This document shows, piece by piece, positions 18,763 through 26,401 of a stretch of DNA of 64,000 bases. The notes under the pieces are model-generated. The model was not told the DNA's origin. It made no database searches and saw only the letters and a list, made by a program, of their open reading frames with translations. Within the stretch, counting starts at the first letter, position 1. The number at the start of each line of letters is the position of its first letter. Made by a program: the position numbers and the translations under genes. Source of the DNA: Kribbella pittospori. Lineage in GTDB: Bacteria; Actinomycetota; Actinomycetes; Propionibacteriales; Kribbellaceae. Where the stretch lies: assembly GCF_004331465.1 (NCBI RefSeq), contig NZ_SJKB01000010.1, positions 62,001 through 126,000 on the forward strand, read 5' to 3'.

Positions 18763-18843
18763 TGCCAGAGGCGGGACTCGAACCCGCACGCCCGGGGGCA
18801 CCGGCACCTAAAGCCGGCGTGTCTGCCGTTCCACCACTCTGGC
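18763..18843 (-). tRNA. tRNA-Leu (anticodon UAG)
   Basis: The minus strand folds into a tRNA: acceptor GCCAGAG/CTCTGGC with discriminator A, anticodon stem CCGGC/GCCGG with loop TTTAGGT (anticodon TAG), a 13-base variable arm as in tRNA-Leu, and T-arm GCGGG-TTCGAGT-CCCGC. CCA is not encoded. It decodes CUA/CUN leucine codons. It lies just downstream of the DUF62 gene, on the opposite strand. Confidence 0.95.
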
Positions 18844-18896
18844 TGGGGTGCAGCGCTGCTCCCCTCGGAAAGACATCCTAGGGGAGCAGCGTCCGG

Positions 18897-20546
18897 TCAG
18901 CGGCTTTGCAGGGCGTCGATGAACACCGTGCGCAGGTCGCCGGGGTTGCGGGCGACGTACGACTGGCCGCCGGTGGCCTGGGCGAGCTTGCGCAGTTCCT
19001 CGGCGTCCGCGTCCGGGCCCATACCGAGGGCGATGATGCGGACCGGGCGGGCCGGGTCGCGGAGGCCTTCCAGGGTCTGGATGGTCTTCTCCAGGGTCGG
19101 GCTGCCCGGGTCGTCGTTCTTGCCGTCGGTGAACAGCAGGATCGAGTTGACCGCGCTCGAGTCGTACTGGTTCCGGACCGCGCGAACCGCCGCGATCGCG
19201 GTGTCGTAGAGACCCGTGCCGCCGTTGGGGACCGCGTGCTGGATCTTCAGGTTGGCCAGGATCTTGGTCCGCTGGCCGGACGACAGCGGCGCGATCGGGA
19301 CGAGTTCCTTGTAGTCGCCGCCGTCCGAGCCGATCCGGGTCGAGAACGTCCACAGCCCCAGCGAGGCGCTGTTCGGGAACAGCGACAGGCCGCCGCTGGC
19401 CGCCTCGATGGTCAGCTGCATCCGGGTCTTGTTGCCGACCACCTCCGCCATCGAGCCGGAGACGTCGATGACCGCCAGCGAATGGGTGGACAGCGACAGC
19501 CGGGTCCAGTTCTGCAGCGCCTTCTCGATCGCCTCGCCGGTCGGCTTGGTCAGCTGGGTGAGGTCGCCGACCCCACGGCCGCCGCTGAGCGGGCTGAACA
19601 GCGCGTCCCGGAAACCGGCCTGGTCGCGCGCCTGGCTGGAAGCGTCGGTCAGGAGCTCCGCCGCCAGCGCCTTGCCGGCGTCGCTGATCGTCTCGGCGTC
19701 GTCCTTGGCGGTGACCACCATCGGGTAGTCCAGCGTCAGCGTGCCGGTGGCCGGCATGATCGCCTTCAGCTGAGCGTCCGGGTGCTCGTCCTGGTACTTC
19801 ACGAAGCTCTGCTCCGACGCCGGTACGACGACCTTGCTGCCGTCCTGGTCAGCCCTGCCGAACAGTGCGTTCACGTCGGTGTACGGCTTGGCCATCGAAC
19901 CGAGCCGCTGCGCGAGCGGCACGATGACCTGCGACACCTGGGTGTCGGAGGCAGAGGTCTTCTGCCGCTCTGACTGCACCGCGAGCAGCGCGAGCGCGCC
20001 GGGCGAGGTGTTCAGCGGGTCCAGCAGGGCCGGATCCGCGGCGCCGAGAGCGCGCAGCCAGGACGACGTGTCGGCGAAGTTGGCGCTCCGTCCGACCAGC
20101 ACCAGCGGCGAGGTCGCGACGGACGGTACGGCGATGCTCGGGACGCTCTGGCCGTCGTCGGCCTGGGCCACCCACAGGGACGAGTCCGGCACCCACAGGT
20201 CGGGCCGGTTGTCGCTGCCGCTGGCGATGTCCCGGGCCACCTTGGCCGAGGGAGCCCCGCTGATGGTGAACTGCAGACACGGAGTTCCGTCGTCGCCGCC
20301 CTTGCCGGCCAGCGACTTGGCCGCGGCCTCCAGCGAGGGCTGCATCTCGGGTGTGGTGCTCAACGAGACCTGCGTCGGGTCGTCACACGACTTCCCGCCG
20401 AGGAACCCGTCGGCGCCCGACTGCGACCCGAAGGAGCGGACCACAAAGACGGCGCCCAACGACACCACCAATAGCCCGACCGCAGTGATGTACACCGAAC
20501 GACGGTTGTTGTTACTTCGCGTCACCGCAGAGGAATGTTTTCCCAT
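18897..20546 (-). CDS. Membrane-anchored von Willebrand factor A protein with substrate-binding-like domain
   Basis: A 549-residue protein. A single N-terminal transmembrane anchor (about residues 18-38, VYITAVGLLVVSLGAVFVV) is followed by an extracytoplasmic region resembling an ABC solute-binding protein (PDLWVPDSSLW, SPLVLVGR, TLDYPMVV) and a C-terminal VWA domain. The MIDAS metal site DVSGSM is at residues 361-366, with further 'TGLYDT' and 'FTDGKND' metal loops. Likely roles are cell-surface metal-dependent protein binding or stress response; the exact function is unknown. ATG 20546 has a GGGAGGGA site upstream. Confidence 0.85.
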   Translation of the reverse strand: MGKHSSAVTRSNNNRRSVYITAVGLLVVSLGAVFVVRSFGSQSGADGFLGGKSCDDPTQVSLSTTPEMQPSLEAAAKSLAGKGGDDGTPCLQFTISGAPSAKVARDIASGSDNRPDLWVPDSSLWVAQADDGQSVPSIAVPSVATSPLVLVGRSANFADTSSWLRALGAADPALLDPLNTSPGALALLAVQSERQKTSASDTQVSQVIVPLAQRLGSMAKPYTDVNALFGRADQDGSKVVVPASEQSFVKYQDEHPDAQLKAIMPATGTLTLDYPMVVTAKDDAETISDAGKALAAELLTDASSQARDQAGFRDALFSPLSGGRGVGDLTQLTKPTGEAIEKALQNWTRLSLSTHSLAVIDVSGSMAEVVGNKTRMQLTIEAASGGLSLFPNSASLGLWTFSTRIGSDGGDYKELVPIAPLSSGQRTKILANLKIQHAVPNGGTGLYDTAIAAVRAVRNQYDSSAVNSILLFTDGKNDDPGSPTLEKTIQTLEGLRDPARPVRIIALGMGPDADAEELRKLAQATGGQSYVARNPGDLRTVFIDALQSR

Positions 20547-20753
20547 CGCGGCAGGTCCCTCCCTCCCAGAGGCTGACTGCGCGCGCAGATTACCCGCTTT
20601 CGGCTGGTCAGGGCCAAGGTCGGAGTACTTCTTGACACACCCGGGGGTGGACCGCAACCGAACGCCGGTGGTCCTGGGAGTACCGCTCTTTCGCAAGAAC
20701 CCTCAAAAAGTCACCGACGGTAGTGCTGTCACTCCGATCCGGTGAGATCCTGG

Positions 20754-20769
20754 TGTGATCCAAATCACA
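20754..20769. promoter_or_regulatory. CRP/GlxR-type binding site
   Basis: TGTGA-TCCAAA-TCACA matches the TGTGA-N6-TCACA consensus of CRP-family regulators exactly. The symmetry extends to 10-bp arms (CTGGTGTGAT at 20750-20759 and ATCACACCAG at 20764-20773). It is about 208 bp upstream of the VWA gene start and is the likeliest regulator site in this gap. Confidence 0.65.
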
Positions 20770-20789
20770 CCAGAGTCTCTCCTCAAACG

Positions 20790-20820
20790 ACCGTTCCATG
20801 GACCATCGCCATGAAACGGT
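20790..20820 (-). terminator. Hairpin downstream of bcp
   Basis: ACCGTTCCATGG (20790-20801) and CCATGAAACGGT (20809-20820) form a 12-bp stem with one G-U-type position and a 7-base loop, 41 bases beyond the bcp stop. There is only a short T stretch (TCGTTTG) after it, so it may be a weak terminator. Confidence 0.5.
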
Positions 20821-20860
20821 CGAAGGTTTCCCTGCGCGGAGTGGTCTGGACCGGCCCGGA

Positions 20861-21328
20861 TCAGAGGCCGAGATCGCGGCGGAGCTTGGCGACGTGACCG
20901 GTCGCCTTGACGTTGTACTGCGCCACCGAGACCTTGCCCTCGGGGTCCACCACGAAGGTGGAGCGGATCACGCCGGTGACCTTCTTGCCGTACATCGTCT
21001 TCTCGCCGAAGGCGCCGTACGCGGTCAGCACCTGCTTGTCCGGGTCGCTCAGCAGCGGGAAGGTCACGCCGTCGCGCTCGCGGAACTTGGCCAGCTTCGC
21101 GGGCTTGTCCGGTGAGATGCCGAGTACGGCGTACCCGGCGGCCTGCAGCGAGTCCAGGGAGTCGCGGAAGTCGCAGGCCTGCTTGGTGCAGCCGGGCGTC
21201 ATCGCGGCCGGGTAGAAGTAGACGATCACGTTCTTCCCGCGCAGGTCCTTCAGCGCGACCTCGTTGCCATCGGCATCGGGCAGGGTGAAGTCAGGTGCGA
21301 CATCGCCGACGGACAGACGTTCGGACAT
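20861..21328 (-). CDS. bcp: Thiol peroxidase / peroxiredoxin Bcp
   Basis: A 155-residue thioredoxin-fold peroxiredoxin of the Bcp (PrxQ) group. The peroxidatic Cys47 and the resolving Cys52 are in TPGCTKQACDF, five residues apart as in alpha2-type PrxQ. The usual YFYP(A)AMTPGC motif is changed from the common 'PKAxTPGC' only slightly. It reduces hydroperoxides with thioredoxin. It is divergent from the dehydrogenase gene. In mycobacteria bcp (Rv2521) is also next to a DUF3618 gene, as here within 1.3 kb. Confidence 0.94.
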   Translation of the reverse strand: MSERLSVGDVAPDFTLPDADGNEVALKDLRGKNVIVYFYPAAMTPGCTKQACDFRDSLDSLQAAGYAVLGISPDKPAKLAKFRERDGVTFPLLSDPDKQVLTAYGAFGEKTMYGKKVTGVIRSTFVVDPEGKVSVAQYNVKATGHVAKLRRDLGL

Positions 21329-21430
21329 CAGGCCCTCCAGGGGAACGGGGTGAACTGCTGGCAATCGTACGTGCGCGGGGCGCCTGAGTGGCGACTTGCG
21401 CGGGCAGGGGCCGCAGGGTGGAGTGTGCGC

Positions 21431-22474
21431 ATGCGGGCCATGACAGTCACACCGGGGAAAGCCGACTCTGCCAAGCTCGGAGAGGTCGGGGATCCGCCCG
21501 GCTCCGACGGTTCGGTGCTGGTCGAGGGGCTGCTCACCGGCATCTGCGGGACGGACATCGAGCTGGTCTCCGGAGCGTTCGGTAGCGGGCGGCCGGGCGC
21601 GGATCACCTGGTGATCGGCCATGAGTCGCTGGGGCGGGTGCTGGAGGCTCCGGCGGGTTCTGGCTTTGCCACAGGCGATCTGGTGGCCGGTGTGGTTCGC
21701 CGCCCAGACCCGGAGCCCTGTCCGGCGTGTGCGCGCGGTGAGTGGGACTTCTGCCGCAACGGCCTGTACACCGAGCGCGGCATCAAGGAGATGGACGGGT
21801 ACGGCGCCGAGCGGTGGCGGGTCGACCCGTTCTTCGCCGTACCGATCCCGGCCGAGCTTGGGCACCTCGGCGTACTCGTGGAGCCGGCCAGTGTGATCAC
21901 CAAGGCCTGGGAGCAGGTCGATCTGGCGGGCCGGCGGTCCTGGTTCGGGCCGCAACACGTGCTGGTCACCGGGGCCGGTCCGATCGGACTGTTGTCCGCC
22001 CTGATCGCGACACAGCGCGGGTACGACGTCCATGTCCTGGACCGGATGTCGGACGGGCCGAAACCGGAGCTGGTGCGAGCACTCGGTGGTACCTATCTGA
22101 CCGACCTCGCCGAGCTGAGCGTCGTACCGGACGTGGTGATCGAGGCGACCGGGGTCGGGCAGGTGGTGTTCGACTGCGCGAAGCTGCTGGCGCCGGCCGG
22201 TGTGATGTGCCTGATCGGGATCTCGCCCGGTCTCGCGTCGATCGACGTACAGCTGGATGCTCTGATCCGGCAGTTGGTGGTCCGCAACGCCGCACTGGTG
22301 GGTTCGGTGAACGCGGGCAAGCGGCACTACGCGGATGCCGTCGACGTGCTGCTCGCCGCGGACCGGAGCTGGCTGGAGCGGCTGATCACCCGGACCGTGC
22401 CGCTGTCCGACTGGCCGAGCGCGCTGGTCCGCGAGGCGGATGACATCAAGGTGGTCGTGGACTTGCAGGCGTGA
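21431..22474 (+). CDS. Zinc-type medium-chain dehydrogenase, glucose 1-dehydrogenase-like
   Basis: A 347-residue MDR-family protein with the glucose dehydrogenase layout: TGICGTDIELVSGAFG (catalytic Cys and following Asp), GHESLGRV, a structural zinc cluster (CPACARGEWDFC), and a Rossmann motif VLVTGAGPIGLLSALIA. The long GIKEMDGYGAERWRVDP insertion is characteristic of archaeal/actinobacterial glucose 1-dehydrogenases, which oxidise aldoses with NAD(P). ATG 21431 was chosen; ATG 21440 is also possible. It is followed by the DUF3618/GroES-like pair after 77 bases. Confidence 0.85.
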   Translation: MRAMTVTPGKADSAKLGEVGDPPGSDGSVLVEGLLTGICGTDIELVSGAFGSGRPGADHLVIGHESLGRVLEAPAGSGFATGDLVAGVVRRPDPEPCPACARGEWDFCRNGLYTERGIKEMDGYGAERWRVDPFFAVPIPAELGHLGVLVEPASVITKAWEQVDLAGRRSWFGPQHVLVTGAGPIGLLSALIATQRGYDVHVLDRMSDGPKPELVRALGGTYLTDLAELSVVPDVVIEATGVGQVVFDCAKLLAPAGVMCLIGISPGLASIDVQLDALIRQLVVRNAALVGSVNAGKRHYADAVDVLLAADRSWLERLITRTVPLSDWPSALVREADDIKVVVDLQA

Positions 22475-22551
22475 CCTGCGAGGATGGGAGGTACGCAGGG
22501 CAGGCCCGGCCATCCCGGGGCTGGCCCGTCGAATGAAGGGAGCGCCGACAG

Positions 22552-22821
22552 GTGTCGGACACGAAGGCGAAGGCTCGGACTGCCGAGCAGATCGAGGCGG
22601 ACATCGCCGCCACCCGGGCGCGGTTGGCCTCCACCGTGGACGAGTTGGTCGACCGGGCGCACCCGAAGAACCTGGCCAAGCGCCAGGTCGAGCAGGCGAA
22701 GGCGCAGGTCTTCGACGAGCGTGGCCAGTTGCGGACCCAGAAGATCGTCGCGGTCGGTGGTGCCGCGGTCGGCGTACTCGCCGTCCTGCTGCTGATCCGG
22801 CGGCTGGTGGGTCGCCGGTGA
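22552..22821 (+). CDS. DUF3618 membrane-anchored protein
   Basis: An 89-residue protein with the DUF3618 start (TAEQIEADIAATRARLASTVDELVDR), a helical middle and one C-terminal transmembrane helix (VAVGGAAVGVLAVLLLI) followed by a basic RRLVGRR end. It is probably tail-anchored with the N-terminus in the cytoplasm. The GTG at 22552 is chosen from the family start. Its TGA overlaps the GTG of the GroES-like gene (GTGA), so both are coupled. Function is unknown; the mycobacterial homologue Rv2520c is next to bcp. Confidence 0.85.
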   Translation: MSDTKAKARTAEQIEADIAATRARLASTVDELVDRAHPKNLAKRQVEQAKAQVFDERGQLRTQKIVAVGGAAVGVLAVLLLIRRLVGRR

Positions 22822-23156
22822 CTCCTCGCAAGAAGCTCTCCGACGACAAGCTGCCGATCCGGATGCTGCACGACCGGGTCCTGGTCTCCCTCGAGCAGGA
22901 GGGCGAGCGCAAGTCGTCGGCCGGCATCCTGATCCCGGCCACCGCGCAGATGGGCCGCCGGCTCGCCTGGGCGAAGGTGGTCGCCATCGGAGCGAACGTC
23001 CGCACCGTCGAGGTCGACGACCGGGTCCTGTTCGACCCGGAGGACCGGGCCGAGGTCGAGGTCCGCGGTGACGACTACATCCTGCTGCGCGAGCGCGATC
23101 TGCACGCGGTCGCGGCCGGCCGTCTGGAGGACGGTCAGACCGGCCTCTACCTCTAG
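22818..23156 (+). CDS. GroES (Cpn10)-like small protein
   Basis: A 112-residue protein with a Cpn10 beta-barrel pattern: PIRMLHDRVLVSLEQEGERKSSAGILIPATA, VVAIGANV, VDDRVLFDPEDRAEVEVRGDDYILLRERDLHAV (shown as separate motifs). The canonical mobile loop (SAGGIVLP) is replaced by KSSAGILIPAT, so it may still bind a chaperonin, but it is not the main groES because groEL is not beside it. It overlaps DUF3618 by 4 bases. The stop codon is inside a hairpin shared with the convergent amidohydrolase gene. Confidence 0.78.
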   Translation: MTPRKKLSDDKLPIRMLHDRVLVSLEQEGERKSSAGILIPATAQMGRRLAWAKVVAIGANVRTVEVDDRVLFDPEDRAEVEVRGDDYILLRERDLHAVAAGRLEDGQTGLYL

Positions 23157-23169
23157 TGTCTGGACACTA
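23154..23169. terminator. Bidirectional hairpin overlapping both stop codons
   Basis: TAGTGTC-TG-GACACTA is a 16-bp palindrome at the tail-to-tail junction. It contains the TAG of the GroES-like gene (23154-23156) and, on the other strand, the TAG of the amidohydrolase (23167-23169). It may terminate both; arms are short (6-7 bp) and no T-run follows. Confidence 0.45.
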
Positions 23170-24276
23170 AGGCAGGCGGTAGAGCCGACGGGCGTTGTCA
23201 CGACCCCACAGAGTGGCTACGCGTACGGCGTCCTCGGCGGACCAGTCGTCCTGCTCGACGAAGCCGCCGAGCACCGACGTGACGGCCCGCCGCCACAGGG
23301 CTGCGCCGAGGTAATGCAGCTCTGCCGGGCCGAACGCGTCCGAGGAATAGAGCAGCTTGCCGAAGGGCGCCAGCTCCAGTCCTTCGGCGATCACAGCGGC
23401 CGCTCGCGCGCCGACGTACATGGTGGTCAGGCCAAGGTCGAAGTAGACGTGGGGGAAGACGTGTGCGAGGTATCCGGCCTCGCGGTGGAACGGGTAGCAA
23501 TGCAGCAGGGCGACTTGCGTGCCGAGTGGCTCCACCTGGCGCAGCCACTCGGTCAGCAGTAGTGGGTCGGCGGTGCGCAGGTTCAGGTCGGTGTCGCCGA
23601 AGCCGACGTGCAGTTGCAGTGGCAGACCGCGGCGTGCACCGATCCAGAGCAGCCAGCGCAGGAGCACTGGGTCAGTGACGCGGTCAGCACCGGCGGAGTA
23701 CCAGCGGTCGAGTGCCGCCAACACCTCTTTGGCGCTTGGCTCGGTCGGGTCGAAGTCGAACCCGTGCCGATACGCGACGATGCTCTTCAACCCCACAGCA
23801 CCAGCAGTCCGCTCCTCCAGTCGTCGCAGCAACGCATCCGGAACGGCAGACACGGTGGATTCGTGTGCGGCGACGTACTCGAGCTCGGACTCCAGCCGGA
23901 CCACCTCATGTGCACGCGCGCCGCTCAACGCCGCCAACTCGTCCACACCGGTCACCGCGTCGGCCTGGTAGCCCGTGTCGACGAGGTAGTCGCTGACACC
24001 TGCGGCGTTGAGGAGCAGGGTATTCGGGTCCTGCTGCGCTCGGGCCGCGAGGTAGTCGTCCGGCGACGCGTGCGGCTCCAGTCCGAGCAGTGGAGCGCAG
24101 TACCGGCGGATCGCCAGGCCCAGTTGGGAATCGAACGTCGACAGCCATGGCGGGACCGGCCGGTCCGACTCGGTGATCAGCTGCTCGAAGGCGGTCCGGT
24201 CGAGCTCGCCCTTGACCGCGCCGTGGACGTGGTGGTCCACCAGCGACAGCTCAGCGACGTGGTCAGCGAAGGACAT
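23167..24276 (-). CDS. Amidohydrolase family 2 (TIM-barrel metal hydrolase)
   Basis: A 369-residue metal-dependent hydrolase. Visible metal motifs are VDHHVHG near residue 14, QLHVGFGD, LLHCYPF and LYSSDAFGP (Asp). This order fits the amidohydrolase_2 group (decarboxylases and lactonases). The ATG at 24276 lies 14 bases inside the end of the upstream oxidase gene, so the two form an operon. The pair suggests breakdown of an N-methylated or amino-aromatic compound; the substrate is unknown. Confidence 0.8.
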   Translation of the reverse strand: MSFADHVAELSLVDHHVHGAVKGELDRTAFEQLITESDRPVPPWLSTFDSQLGLAIRRYCAPLLGLEPHASPDDYLAARAQQDPNTLLLNAAGVSDYLVDTGYQADAVTGVDELAALSGARAHEVVRLESELEYVAAHESTVSAVPDALLRRLEERTAGAVGLKSIVAYRHGFDFDPTEPSAKEVLAALDRWYSAGADRVTDPVLLRWLLWIGARRGLPLQLHVGFGDTDLNLRTADPLLLTEWLRQVEPLGTQVALLHCYPFHREAGYLAHVFPHVYFDLGLTTMYVGARAAAVIAEGLELAPFGKLLYSSDAFGPAELHYLGAALWRRAVTSVLGGFVEQDDWSAEDAVRVATLWGRDNARRLYRLP

Positions 24277-25342
24277 TGTGGCTCGCCATCCGGAACCGTG
24301 ACGGTACGGCGGTCGCACCGGTCACCAGGCCGCGCACGAACTCACCGACCAGCGGTACGAACTTGCAGCCCTGCCCGCTGAACCCGACGGCGACCGTGAT
24401 CGGTCCGGCCCGGTCGATGACGAACGTGTCCGACGCAGTGTTGTCGTAGAGGCAGCTGATCGTCGTGGACCGCGCTGTGTCGAGTCCTGGGTACCAGTGC
24501 TCGACGTGCCGGATCAGCTCGGCGTCCCGCGTGGGCTCCGGCTTGAAGTCCCTCGTGTCGGGGTCGACCACTGGACCGGAACCGTGTAGCCCGACCTTCA
24601 CTCCAGTTCCGGGCTCGAACAGCCCGTAGCTGTTGCCGTTGTGGTTGAGGAAGCTCGGCCAGTCCAAGCCATCCGTTGTCGGTGCGAAGAACCGCGGCTG
24701 CTCCTGCGTGCAAGTGATCGGTGGCAACGGCGCCAGCCCGGTCAGCAACCTCGGAGTCCACGGACCGGCCGTCACCACGACGTGCTGCGCCCGCACCGCC
24801 CCACCTGGCACGTCGAGCTCCACGAAGCCGTCGTGGACGCGCAGAGCGTGCACCGGTGACTGCACGCGGAACTCTGCGCCGTGCCGGCTGGCGATCGTCT
24901 GCAGTGCCTTGACGGTGCGGTCGGCGTACAAGCGTCCGGAGCCCGGCTGGTGCAGGACCGGTGTCTCGAAGCGGAACCCGGGCCAGCGTTCGGCCGCCGC
25001 CTCCGCCGCCAGCACCTCGCCGGTTGCCGCATGCAACGACCGGAACGCCTCGACGGTCGCGTCGTCCACGCCGAAGTCGATCCCTCCGGTGACCTCGAAC
25101 AGCGTCTCGCCGGACTCCGCCTCCAGCTCACGCCAGAGCGGCCGCGCCTGCTCCGTCAGCCGCGCAAGATCGACGTCGTCGGCAGCCGGCCGGAACAGCC
25201 GCGTACCACCGTGCGACCCGCCGCGGTCGTGCCCGAGCGTGAACTGCTCCAGTACGACGACCTCCCGCCCGTCCGCCGCCAACGCCCGGGCCGCCGCCGA
25301 CCCCATCGCCCCGGCCCCCACCACCGCCACGTCGTACGTCAT
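24263..25342 (-). CDS. Sarcosine oxidase/N-methyltryptophan oxidase-type FAD enzyme
   Basis: A 359-residue flavoprotein of the MSOX/MTOX family, which oxidises N-methyl or secondary amines with oxygen. The FAD Rossmann motif GAGAMGSAAARAL is at residues 9-21. The conserved ISCLYDNTASDTFVID segment holds the cysteine that carries covalent FAD in monomeric sarcosine oxidase, and VGFSGQGCKF near the end closes the FAD site. It overlaps the amidohydrolase by 14 bases and is probably co-transcribed. Confidence 0.86.
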   Translation of the reverse strand: MTYDVAVVGAGAMGSAAARALAADGREVVVLEQFTLGHDRGGSHGGTRLFRPAADDVDLARLTEQARPLWRELEAESGETLFEVTGGIDFGVDDATVEAFRSLHAATGEVLAAEAAAERWPGFRFETPVLHQPGSGRLYADRTVKALQTIASRHGAEFRVQSPVHALRVHDGFVELDVPGGAVRAQHVVVTAGPWTPRLLTGLAPLPPITCTQEQPRFFAPTTDGLDWPSFLNHNGNSYGLFEPGTGVKVGLHGSGPVVDPDTRDFKPEPTRDAELIRHVEHWYPGLDTARSTTISCLYDNTASDTFVIDRAGPITVAVGFSGQGCKFVPLVGEFVRGLVTGATAVPSRFRMASHNVLR

Positions 25343-25390
25343 CCCTCACCCCTCCAACCGGCGTCCTTCGTCCGGTTGGGTCCCATCTTC

Positions 25391-25427
25391 CTAGTGTCCT
25401 GTGTCGGAGATCGACACAGGACACTAG
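25391..25427. terminator. Perfect 16-bp stem hairpin after DoxX
   Basis: CTAGTGTCCTGTGTCG (25391-25406) and CGACACAGGACACTAG (25412-25427) are perfect inverse complements around the 5-base loop GAGAT. The DoxX stop (TAG) lies inside the right arm. The structure is the strongest hairpin between two minus-strand genes here and would end the DoxX transcript; the flank has no long T-run. It shares AGTGTC/GACACT with the hairpin at 23154. Confidence 0.6.
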
Positions 25428-25801
25428 AAGCTGTTGGGACCGAAGCGGAAGACGGCGAGCAGGACGGCCAGGATCAGCACGACCACATTGATCGGGAGCA
25501 CCCTCGTCTCTTTGCGGCGGGTGTGGGTGATGATCGCGCCGACCATGATCACGGCCAGGCCGAGCGCCGCCAGCGGGACCAGGATCGGTGCGATGTCGAG
25601 GGCGCCGGGCAGGATCAGGCCGAGCGCACCGAGCACCTCGGCGGTGCCGATGAGCTTCAGTGTTCCGGGCGAGAAGTCCTCGACCCACTGCATGTTCGGA
25701 TTCGCGAGCAGCTTGCGGCGCGACTGGCTCAGCTTGTTCGCGCCGGCGGCCAGGAAGAAGGCGGCCAGAACCCCTGCGACGATCCACAGAAAGACGTTCA
25801 T
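25424..25801 (-). CDS. DoxX-family membrane protein
   Basis: A 125-residue protein with four hydrophobic helices (NVFLWIVAGVLAAFFLAAGANKL, TAEVLGALGLILPGA, ILVPLAALGLAVIMVGAII, INVVVLILAVLLAV) and a conserved loop with a basic segment (SQSRRKLLANPNMQWVEDF). DoxX proteins are small quinone-related or redox-associated membrane proteins. It is divergently transcribed from a MarR regulator with two clear operator sites in between, so MarR probably controls both. Confidence 0.82.
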   Translation of the reverse strand: MNVFLWIVAGVLAAFFLAAGANKLSQSRRKLLANPNMQWVEDFSPGTLKLIGTAEVLGALGLILPGALDIAPILVPLAALGLAVIMVGAIITHTRRKETRVLPINVVVLILAVLLAVFRFGPNSF

Positions 25802-25819
25802 GTCCCACTCTCAGTGATG

Positions 25820-25868
25820 AGTTGACGTTTCAACCCAAAGCTAGCGCGGGTGACTTGAAGCGTCAACT
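25820..25868. promoter_or_regulatory. Two inverted MarR operator sites
   Basis: AGTTGACGTTTCAA (25820-25833) and TTGAAGCGTCAACT (25855-25868) match as inverted copies at 13 of 14 positions, 35 bp apart. Each is itself near-palindromic (TTGA-N4-TCAA). They lie in the gap between divergent doxX and marR; MarR-family dimers binding both would shut both promoters. Confidence 0.72.
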
Positions 25869-25887
25869 AAGGCCGTAGACTGGTGCC

Positions 25888-26358
25888 ATGGGGAGTGAGA
25901 CGCGGTGGCTGGAGAACGATGAGCTAGCGGCCTGGAAGTCGTTGTCCACGCTGCTGTTCAAATTGCCGGGTGTGCTCGACTACCAGCTCCAGCGGGACTC
26001 GGCGCTGAGTCATTTCGAGTACCTCGTGCTCGCGGGGCTGTCGGAGTCGCCGGGGCGGTCCCTGCGGATGAGCGATCTGGCCGGGTTCGCCAACGGCTCG
26101 CTGTCCCGGCTGTCGCATGTCGTGAAGCGGCTGGAGCAGCGGGGCTTCGTGACCCGTCGCCCGGCCGAGGACGACGGCCGGATCACGGTGGCGACCATCA
26201 CCGACGCCGGGTACGACGTCCTGGTCGCGGCGGCTCCCGGTCACGTTGCGACGGTCCGCGAGTACGTCGTCGACACGCTCACGCCGGCGCAGCTCGCCGA
26301 GCTCAAGACGATCGCCGACCAGATCCTCGCGAAGGTGGACCCGAGCAAGGCCTGCTGA
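25888..26358 (+). CDS. MarR-family regulator
   Basis: A 156-residue winged-helix regulator. The HTH reads RMSDLAGFANGSLSRLSHVVKRLEQRGFV, the wing RRPAEDDGRITVATITDAG follows, and helical arms at both ends make the dimer. The pattern is that of MarR proteins sensing phenolics or oxidants. It is divergent from doxX, with paired operator sites in the gap, so it likely represses doxX and itself. The ATG at 25888 fits the family start. The downstream TetR gene begins 43 bases later. Confidence 0.92.
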   Translation: MGSETRWLENDELAAWKSLSTLLFKLPGVLDYQLQRDSALSHFEYLVLAGLSESPGRSLRMSDLAGFANGSLSRLSHVVKRLEQRGFVTRRPAEDDGRITVATITDAGYDVLVAAAPGHVATVREYVVDTLTPAQLAELKTIADQILAKVDPSKAC

Positions 26359-26401
26359 AAATCCCTTGCCAGGAAGCGAACGGTCGTGCTTTTATCGTCG
26401 A

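Larger units (their letters stand above)
20547..20860. other. 314-bp intergenic region between VWA gene and bcp
   Basis: This gap holds the promoter side of the VWA gene (minus strand), a CRP-type palindrome at 20754-20769 and a hairpin at 20790-20820 that suits the end of bcp. A 63-codon minus-strand ORF (20608-20799) crosses both structures and lacks coding character. Nothing else is recognised. Confidence 0.6.

Noticed and set aside
20608-20799. A 63-codon ORF between VWA gene and bcp
   Set aside because: It spans the CRP-type palindrome and runs into the hairpin, lacks a ribosome site and a recognisable domain.
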